Shown one piece after another: positions 58,946 to 64,000 of a DNA stretch of 64,000 nucleotides. A program made the translations under genes and the position numbers. The stretch's first letter is position 1; every line of letters begins with the position of its first letter. The stretch comes from Variovorax sp. SG517 (GTDB taxonomy: Bacteria > Pseudomonadota > Gammaproteobacteria > Burkholderiales > Burkholderiaceae_C): positions 62,001-126,000 of the forward strand of contig NZ_JABMJG010000003.1 in NCBI RefSeq assembly GCF_013376045.1, read 5' to 3'. The notes under the pieces were generated by a model. It did not search any database, was not told where the DNA came from, and saw only the letters and a list, made by a program, of their open reading frames with translations.

Positions 58946-60754
58946 TTAGAACGTGCGGACCTTCGGCGGAACCGAGGCCACGGTGAGCGGCTGCAGCTTG
59001 ACCGGCTTGTACGAGAGGCGGTTGTCGGCGCTGTACCAGAGGGTGTGCTTCATCCAGTTGGCGTCGTCGCGGCCCAGCGGTGCGACCGGGTCGTCGGCCG
59101 GGCGCTCGTAGTCTTCCACCGTGTGGGCGCCGCGGCATTCCTTGCGGGCGGCGGCCGAGACCATGGTGGCCTGCGCCACTTCGATCAGGTTGTCGACTTC
59201 CAGCGCTTCGATGCGGGCGGTGTTGAACACCTTCGACTTGTCCTTCAGGCCGATGGCCTTGACGCGCTCGCGCACGGCGGCGATCTTGGTCACGCCTTCG
59301 TCCATCGAGGCCTGCTTGCGGAACACGGCCGCATGCTGCTGCATCACGGCGCGGATCTCGCCGGCCACGTCCTGCGCGTATTCGCCGCCGGTGGTGGCTT
59401 CGAGGCGGTTCAGGCGCTCCAGCGTGCGGTCGGCAGCGTCGTTGGGCAGGGGCTTGTGTTCCTTGAGCTTGTCGTTGAACTCGACGATGTGGTTGCCGGC
59501 CGCGCGGCCGAACACCAGCAGGTCGAGCAGCGAGTTCGTGCCCAGGCGGTTGGCGCCGTGCACGCTCACGCAGGAGCATTCGCCCACCGCGTACAGGCCG
59601 TTCACCACGGCGCTGTTGTCCTCGCCCTTCTGCACCACGACCTGGCCGTGGATGTTGGTCGGGATGCCGCCCATCTGGTAGTGGATGGTCGGCACGACGG
59701 GAATCGGTTCCTTGGTGATGTCGACGTTGGCGAAGTTGACGCCGATCTCGTACACCGAGGGCAGGCGCTTGTGGATGGTGTCCGCGCCAAGGTGGTCGAG
59801 CTTGAGCAGCACGTAGTCCTTGTTGGGACCGCAGCCGCGGCCTTCCTTGATTTCCTGGTCCATCGAGCGCGAGACGAAGTCGCGCGGCGCCAGGTCCTTC
59901 AGCGTGGGCGCATAGCGCTCCATGAAGCGTTCGCCATTGCTGTTCAGCAGGATCGCGCCTTCGCCGCGGCAGCCCTCGGTCAGCAGCACGCCCGCGCCGG
60001 CCACGCCGGTCGGGTGGAACTGCCAGAACTCCATGTCCTGCAGCGGAATGCCCGAGCGCGCAGCCATGCCGAGGCCGTCGCCGGTGTTGATGAAGGCGTT
60101 GGTGGAAGCCTGGAAGATGCGGCCGGCGCCGCCGGTGGCCAGCAGCACGGTCTTGGCCTGCAGGATGTGCAGGTCGCCGGTTTCCATTTCGAGCGCGGTC
60201 ACGCCGACCACGTCGCCTTCTTCGTCACGGATGAGGTCGAGCGCCATCCATTCGACGAAGAACTGGGTGCGTGCCTCGACGTTCTTCTGGTAGAGCGTGT
60301 GCAGCATCGCGTGGCCGGTACGGTCGGCCGCGGCGCAGGCGCGCTGCACCGGCTTCTCGCCGTAGTTGGCCGTGTGGCCGCCGAACGGGCGCTGGTAGAT
60401 GGTGCCGTCGGGGTTGCGGTCGAAGGGCATGCCGAAGTGCTCGAGCTCGTACACGACCTTCGGTGCTTCGCGGCACATGAACTCGATCGCGTCCTGGTCA
60501 CCGAGCCAGTCGGAGCCCTTGATCGTGTCGTAGAAGTGGTAGTGCCAGTTGTCCTCGCTCATGTTGCCGAGCGACGCGCCCACGCCGCCCTGGGCGGCGA
60601 CGGTGTGCGAGCGGGTCGGGAACACCTTGGAGAGCACGGCCACATTGAGGCCGGCGCGTGCGAGTTGCAGCGAGGCGCGCATGCCGGATCCGCCGGCACC
60701 GACGATCACGACGTCGAACTTGCGCTTGGTGATTTTTTCTTTTGTGTAGGTCAT
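58946..60754 (-). CDS. sdhA: Succinate dehydrogenase flavoprotein subunit
   Basis: SdhA oxidises succinate to fumarate and holds covalent FAD. The 602-residue protein has the dinucleotide motif VIVGAGGSGMRASLQLARAG, the FAD-linking His in RSHTVAAQGGVGA, and active-site region HPTGVAGAGVLLTEGCRGEG. The C-terminal HTLWYS (succinate-binding Arg/His region) is present. It follows sdhD by 6 bases. Confidence 0.96.
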   Translation of the reverse strand: MTYTKEKITKRKFDVVIVGAGGSGMRASLQLARAGLNVAVLSKVFPTRSHTVAAQGGVGASLGNMSEDNWHYHFYDTIKGSDWLGDQDAIEFMCREAPKVVYELEHFGMPFDRNPDGTIYQRPFGGHTANYGEKPVQRACAAADRTGHAMLHTLYQKNVEARTQFFVEWMALDLIRDEEGDVVGVTALEMETGDLHILQAKTVLLATGGAGRIFQASTNAFINTGDGLGMAARSGIPLQDMEFWQFHPTGVAGAGVLLTEGCRGEGAILLNSNGERFMERYAPTLKDLAPRDFVSRSMDQEIKEGRGCGPNKDYVLLKLDHLGADTIHKRLPSVYEIGVNFANVDITKEPIPVVPTIHYQMGGIPTNIHGQVVVQKGEDNSAVVNGLYAVGECSCVSVHGANRLGTNSLLDLLVFGRAAGNHIVEFNDKLKEHKPLPNDAADRTLERLNRLEATTGGEYAQDVAGEIRAVMQQHAAVFRKQASMDEGVTKIAAVRERVKAIGLKDKSKVFNTARIEALEVDNLIEVAQATMVSAAARKECRGAHTVEDYERPADDPVAPLGRDDANWMKHTLWYSADNRLSYKPVKLQPLTVASVPPKVRTF

Positions 60755-60760
60755 GGTGGG

Positions 60761-61126
60761 TCAGATCTTCCAAAGCACTTGAATGGCCCAACCCGCACAA
60801 CCGACAAGCCAGACGATGGTGAAAACTTGCAGCACGAGACGGATGGCGACGGGCTGGATGTAGTCCATCCAGACGTCGCGCATGCCGACCCAGACGTGGT
60901 AGAGCAGGGCGACGATCACGGAGAAGGTCAGCACCTTCATCCATTGCGCGGCGAAGATGCCGGCCCACAGGTCGTAGCCGATGGGGCCGCGGCTGAAGAT
61001 CAGCTGCGCGAGCAGGATGATCGTGAAGAGCGCCATCAGGCAACCCGTGATGCGCTGGCTGAGCCAGTCGCGCAGACCGTAGTGGGCGCCGACGACGACG
61101 CGCTTGGAGCCGTAATTCACAGACAT
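60761..61126 (-). CDS. sdhD: Succinate dehydrogenase membrane anchor SdhD
   Basis: SdhD is one of two membrane anchors that bind ubiquinone and heme b. The 121-residue protein has three hydrophobic helices (about 25-43, 57-78 and 95-116) and the pattern ALLYHVWVGMRDVWMDYIQP with the heme-ligand His and conserved Arg/Asp. It follows sdhC by 13 bases. Confidence 0.93.
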   Translation of the reverse strand: MSVNYGSKRVVVGAHYGLRDWLSQRITGCLMALFTIILLAQLIFSRGPIGYDLWAGIFAAQWMKVLTFSVIVALLYHVWVGMRDVWMDYIQPVAIRLVLQVFTIVWLVGCAGWAIQVLWKI

Positions 61127-61139
61127 GGTTGGCTCCTTC

Positions 61140-61586
61140 TCAGTACAGGCCGAACAGCTTGGCGCCGAGCACGACGGTGAGCAGGATGCTCAGTGCCAGC
61201 GTGGCGATGGCCGAGGTGTTGCCGAATTCCTTGTTCACCGCCGAATGGCTCACGTCCATCCAGAGGTGGCGCAGGCCGGCGATGAAGTGGTGCAGGTAGG
61301 CCCAGATCAGCGCGAGCGCGACGAGCTTGAAGAACCACCCCGGAACGAAACCAAGGCCGCTGTTGAAGGCGGCCTTGAAGCGGGCGAACGAATAGTCGGA
61401 GGACAGCGAGGTGTCGAACATCCAGATGATGAACGGCATCAGCAGGAACATCAGCACGCCGCTGACGCGGTGCAGGATCGACACGATGCCCGCCGGCGGC
61501 AGCCGGTAGGTCGTGAGGTCGGTGAAGGCGTTGATGTTGCGGAATTCGCGACGCTTGGGCCGGGGAGGAGTTGCAAGCTCTGTCAT
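61140..61586 (-). CDS. sdhC: Succinate dehydrogenase cytochrome b556 subunit SdhC
   Basis: SdhC is the second membrane anchor. The 148-residue protein has three hydrophobic helices, the quinone-site Ser and Arg in PPAGIVSILHRVSGVLMF, and the heme His in YLHHFIAGLRHLWMD. It is the first gene of the sdhCDAB-sdhE-gltA run. The 241-base gap before it carries no gene except the repeat at 61749. Confidence 0.93.
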   Translation of the reverse strand: MTELATPPRPKRREFRNINAFTDLTTYRLPPAGIVSILHRVSGVLMFLLMPFIIWMFDTSLSSDYSFARFKAAFNSGLGFVPGWFFKLVALALIWAYLHHFIAGLRHLWMDVSHSAVNKEFGNTSAIATLALSILLTVVLGAKLFGLY

Positions 61587-61748
61587 TGGGGGATGGGCTT
61601 TCGTGGCTTTTGTGACTGTTGGCTTGTTGCTTGTTCTGAGAGCGAACGCTTTTGTTTCTTATGGGGAAGTGCAAACAACGCAAAATTCTATTGCAATGCA
61701 CCATCACGCTGCGGACGCATGCGAGTCACTGCACCGTTGCAGTCGGAT

Positions 61749-61765
61749 GCTATTGACTTCGTAGC
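61749..61765. repeat. 17-bp GCTA-N9-TAGC element, copy 5
   Basis: GCTATTGACTTCGTAGC in the gap between sdhC and gntR. The outer GCTA/TAGC arms match; the next pair is T/G. It lies 163 bases upstream of the sdhC start, within the probable promoter region of the sdh operon. Confidence 0.45.
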
Positions 61766-61827
61766 GCAATGCTCACGTTGCATGCGCGCGCTGGCGCGCC
61801 TGTGTTCGGCGTTCATCTGCATCGGGA

Positions 61828-62586
61828 TCAGCCCAGCTGGTTCCTGTAGTGGTGCGTGTCGGTGCGATAGAGGCCGCGGCGCAGTTCCATCGGCGTGTCA
61901 TGGTAGGTGTGCGCAACGCGTTCCACGCTCAGCAGGGGCATCTGCGGAGGCACGTCGAGCAGCTCGGCCTGTTCGGCGTCGGGCAGCACGGCGCGAATCT
62001 TTTCCTCGGCACGCACCATGCGCACGCCGAATTCCGTTTCGAAGAGCGCGTACATCGGGCCGGGCCATGCGCGCAGCCGCTCGGCGGTGAGGCCCTTGAA
62101 GGGCGCACCGGGAAGCCACAGGTCTTCGAGGATGGTGGGCACGCCGCCGTAGGCGAGCACGCGGCGCACCTGCAGCACGGCGTCTGCGGTGCGCAGGCCG
62201 AGCGCTCGGGCCACGTCGGCGGATGCGCGCAGGCGCTTGCAGTCGACGATGGTGCGCACGGCCGGGCCTTCGGTGCTCGGGTCGCCTTCGTCGGGTACGA
62301 GCTTGAGGAAGCGGTACTGCACATGCTGCTCGGCATGGGTGGCGACGAAGGTGCCCTTGCCCTGGCGGCGTACCACGAGGTTCTCGGCGGAGAGCTCGTC
62401 GATGGCCTTGCGCACCGTGCCCTGGCTCACGCGGTAGCGCACGGCCAGGTCCATCTCGCTGGGGATGGGTTCGCCCGGCTTCCACTCGCCCGCCTGCAGG
62501 CTCTGCAGGATCAGGGTCTTGATCTGCTGGTAGAGCGGACTGAAGGACGGCGTCGCGGGCTCGTCGAATGGGGTGGGCGTGTTCAT
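61828..62586 (-). CDS. GntR family regulator, HutC/UTRA type, probable TCA regulator
   Basis: A 252-residue regulator. The winged helix-turn-helix is at about residues 15-80: PLYQQIKTLILQSLQAGEWK, then PSEMDLAVRYRVSQGTVRKA and ENLVVRRQGKGTFV. The UTRA ligand-binding domain spans about 95-245. Its place between sdhC and mdh, with an operator-like palindrome 38 bases upstream, suggests it controls the sdh operon, mdh and itself. A GntR regulator called SdhR has been proposed for betaproteobacterial TCA genes (memory, not checked); ligand unknown. Confidence 0.88.
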   Translation of the reverse strand: MNTPTPFDEPATPSFSPLYQQIKTLILQSLQAGEWKPGEPIPSEMDLAVRYRVSQGTVRKAIDELSAENLVVRRQGKGTFVATHAEQHVQYRFLKLVPDEGDPSTEGPAVRTIVDCKRLRASADVARALGLRTADAVLQVRRVLAYGGVPTILEDLWLPGAPFKGLTAERLRAWPGPMYALFETEFGVRMVRAEEKIRAVLPDAEQAELLDVPPQMPLLSVERVAHTYHDTPMELRRGLYRTDTHHYRNQLG

Positions 62587-62623
62587 GGCAGCGGTGGGGT
62601 GCGCCTTGGCGGACCCCGAGAGG

Positions 62624-62641
62624 ATATCTTATATAAGACAT
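62624..62641. promoter_or_regulatory. Operator candidate between gntR and mdh
   Basis: The core TCTTATATAAGA (62627-62638) is a perfect 12-bp palindrome; extended to ATATCTTATATAAGACAT it has one mismatched pair in 18 bp. It is 38 bases upstream of the gntR start and about 25 bases upstream of a TAAAAT box (62666-62671) that may serve mdh. The size fits a GntR dimer site. Confidence 0.65.
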
Positions 62642-62770
62642 AAGACGAGGCTCATTGAATCGGCTTAAAATGCTGCCGGTCTCGCGCTGCGGGAAGGTGT
62701 TTTATCCCGCAGAACCCCTGGCGCCCCACGAGAGCGCCGACACCGTTTCATTACCTTCTGGAGTCTTCCC

Positions 62771-63757
62771 ATGAGCAAAAAGCCCGTCCGCGTTGCCGTC
62801 ACCGGTGCCGCCGGTCAAATCGGTTACGCCCTGCTGTTCCGTATCGCCTCCGGTGAAATGCTCGGCAAAGACCAGCCGGTCATCCTGCAACTGCTCGAGA
62901 TCCCCGACGAGAAGGCCCAGAAGGCGCTCAAGGGCGTGATCATGGAGCTCGAAGACTGCGCCTTCCCGCTGCTGGCCGGCGTGATCCCCACCGGCGACCC
63001 GCTGGTGGCCTTCAAGGACGCCGACTACGCCCTGCTGGTCGGTGCCCGTCCCCGCGGCCCCGGCATGGAGCGCGCCGACCTGCTGGCCGCCAACGCGCAG
63101 ATCTTCACGGCACAGGGCAAGGCCCTCGACCAGGTCGCCAGCCGCAACGTCAAGGTGCTCGTGGTCGGCAACCCCGCCAACACCAACGCCTACATCGCCA
63201 TGAAGAGCGCCCCCAGCCTGCCGCGCGAGAACTTCACCGCCATGCTGCGCCTGGACCACAACCGCGCCGCCAGCCAGATCGCCGCGAAGACCGGCACCGC
63301 AGTGGGCGACATCGAGAAGCTCACCGTCTGGGGCAACCACTCGCCCACGATGTACGCCGACTACCGCTTCGCCACTGTCGGCGGCAAGAGCGTCAAGGAC
63401 CTGATCAACGACCAGGTCTGGAACGCCGACACCTTCCTGCCCACCGTGGGCAAGCGCGGCGCCGCCATCATCGAAGCCCGCGGCCTGTCGTCGGCTGCCT
63501 CGGCCGCCAACGCAGCCATCGACCACATGCGCGACTGGGCCCTGGGCTCCAACGGCAAGTGGGTCACGATGGGCATCCCGTCAAACGGCGAATACGGCAT
63601 TCCGAAGGACGTGATCTTCGGCTTCCCGGTCATCACCGAGAACGGCAAGTACAAGATCGTCGAAGGCCTGGAAATCGACGCATTCAGCCAGGAACGCATC
63701 AACAAGACGCTGAAGGAACTGCAGGACGAGCAGGCCGGCGTCGCCCACCTGCTGTAA
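62771..63757 (+). CDS. mdh: Malate dehydrogenase
   Basis: Mdh oxidises malate to oxaloacetate with NAD, providing the substrate for GltA. The 328-residue protein has [20 protein letters not shown], the catalytic Asp region in [13 protein letters not shown] and the catalytic His in [10 protein letters not shown]. It is of the longer cytosolic-like MDH type common in betaproteobacteria. It is divergent from gntR and is followed after 16 bases by a methyltransferase gene. Confidence 0.96.
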   Translation: MSKKPVRVAVTGAAGQIGYALLFRIASGEMLGKDQPVILQLLEIPDEKAQKALKGVIMELEDCAFPLLAGVIPTGDPLVAFKDADYALLVGARPRGPGMERADLLAANAQIFTAQGKALDQVASRNVKVLVVGNPANTNAYIAMKSAPSLPRENFTAMLRLDHNRAASQIAAKTGTAVGDIEKLTVWGNHSPTMYADYRFATVGGKSVKDLINDQVWNADTFLPTVGKRGAAIIEARGLSSAASAANAAIDHMRDWALGSNGKWVTMGIPSNGEYGIPKDVIFGFPVITENGKYKIVEGLEIDAFSQERINKTLKELQDEQAGVAHLL

Positions 63758-63773
63758 ACCACTGCAGGCCAGC

Positions 63774-64000
63774 ATGCTCGACTGGAACCCCGCGCTCTAC
63801 CGTCGCTACGAGGACGAGCGCACCCGTCCCGCGCAGGAACTCCTCGCGCGGGTGCCGCTGACCGAAGCGGCCCGCGTGGTCGACCTCGGCTGCGGCCCGG
63901 GCAACTCCACCGAGCTGCTGGTCAACCGGTTCCCGAAGGCGCAGGTCGTCGGGACCGACAACTCCGAAGCCATGCTGGTCAGCGCGCGCGAGCGCCTGCC
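63774..64000 (+). CDS. tam: Trans-aconitate 2-methyltransferase-like, 5' part only
   Basis: The first 75 codons of a SAM-dependent methyltransferase, cut by the window end. It starts [20 protein letters not shown], and motif I is [16 protein letters not shown] near residue 37, followed by the acidic residue in [11 protein letters not shown]. The start (DWNP...Y..YEDER.RPA) is typical of Tam, which methylates trans-aconitate, a toxic by-product of the TCA cycle. The context next to mdh agrees. The C-terminal part is not visible, so the assignment is probable, not certain. Confidence 0.8.
   Translation, partial: MLDWNPALYRRYEDERTRPAQELLARVPLTEAARVVDLGCGPGNSTELLVNRFPKAQVVGTDNSEAMLVSARERL

Noticed and set aside
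61776..61800. GCGCGC-rich repeat between sdhC and gntR
   Set aside because: Simple GC dinucleotide run in a high-GC genome; self-complementarity is expected.

Overview
The window reads as one continuous stretch of high-GC chromosome from a betaproteobacterium of the family Comamonadaceae; Variovorax or a close relative is my best guess. Grounds: the gene order (yceD-rpmF-plsX-fabHDG-acpP-fabF-rpoE-rseA-mucB-mucD-lepA-lepB-rnc-era-recO-pdxJ-acpS-nagZ, and leuC-leuD-leuB-asd-fimV-truA-trpF-trpB-trpA-accD), the protein sequences, an ESPR-type autotransporter signal, and two copies of an intergenic repeat that I associate with this family. Genus is inference; no rRNA or tRNA gene is present to settle it. 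I see no phage, insertion sequence, CRISPR array or origin.

Layout. 1-5.3 kb: 5' part of rne (minus), a 553-bp gap, then rluC, a HAD phosphatase, a Rieske protein and an S49 peptidase in one tight plus-strand operon. 5.4-7.9 kb (minus): an MFS transporter, an RsmI-like methylase and a Maf pyrophosphatase. 8-14.5 kb (plus): YceD, L32 and type II fatty acid synthesis. 14.5-19.1 kb: the envelope-stress operon (YgfX-like, RpoE, RseA, RseB, MucD), closed by a strong terminator. 19.6-27.7 kb: lepA, lepB, DUF4845, rnc, era, recO, pdxJ, acpS, nagZ, which join translation, secretion, RNA processing, repair and cofactor/wall metabolism. 27.7-32.3 kb: an accessory cluster of three glycosyltransferases and two methyltransferases with no pathway label. 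32.4-36.5 kb (minus): YgjP-like metallopeptidase, YegD-type Hsp70, lysS, a LON-domain protein; yggT is plus. 37.2-49.3 kb (minus): accD, trpA, trpB, trpF, truA, fimV, asd, leuB, leuD, leuC. 49.4-56.4 kb: a LysR and a LuxR regulator, a 1268-residue autotransporter divergent from the LuxR gene, and a purine nucleoside permease lipoprotein. 56.5-64 kb: gltA, sdhE, sdhB, sdhA, sdhD, sdhC and a GntR regulator (minus), divergent from mdh, with a palindromic operator candidate between gntR and mdh; a partial tam-like methyltransferase ends the window.

How it fits together. AccD makes malonyl-CoA, FabD/FabH/FabG/FabF extend acyl chains on AcpP, PlsX passes them to phospholipid, and AcpS (26.2 kb) charges AcpP. 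RpoE and its regulators monitor the envelope those lipids build. GltA, Sdh and Mdh form a TCA block probably under the GntR protein.

Most interesting items: the glycosyltransferase/methyltransferase cluster (including a tandem-duplicated glycosyltransferase), the large autotransporter with a six-fold ~20-residue repeat, a candidate small RNA upstream of lepA, five copies of a 17-bp GCTA-N9-TAGC element (one nested in a hairpin that ends 2 bp before the plsX start codon), and perfect palindromes upstream of fimV and gntR/mdh. I did not find a system I can confidently call unprecedented.
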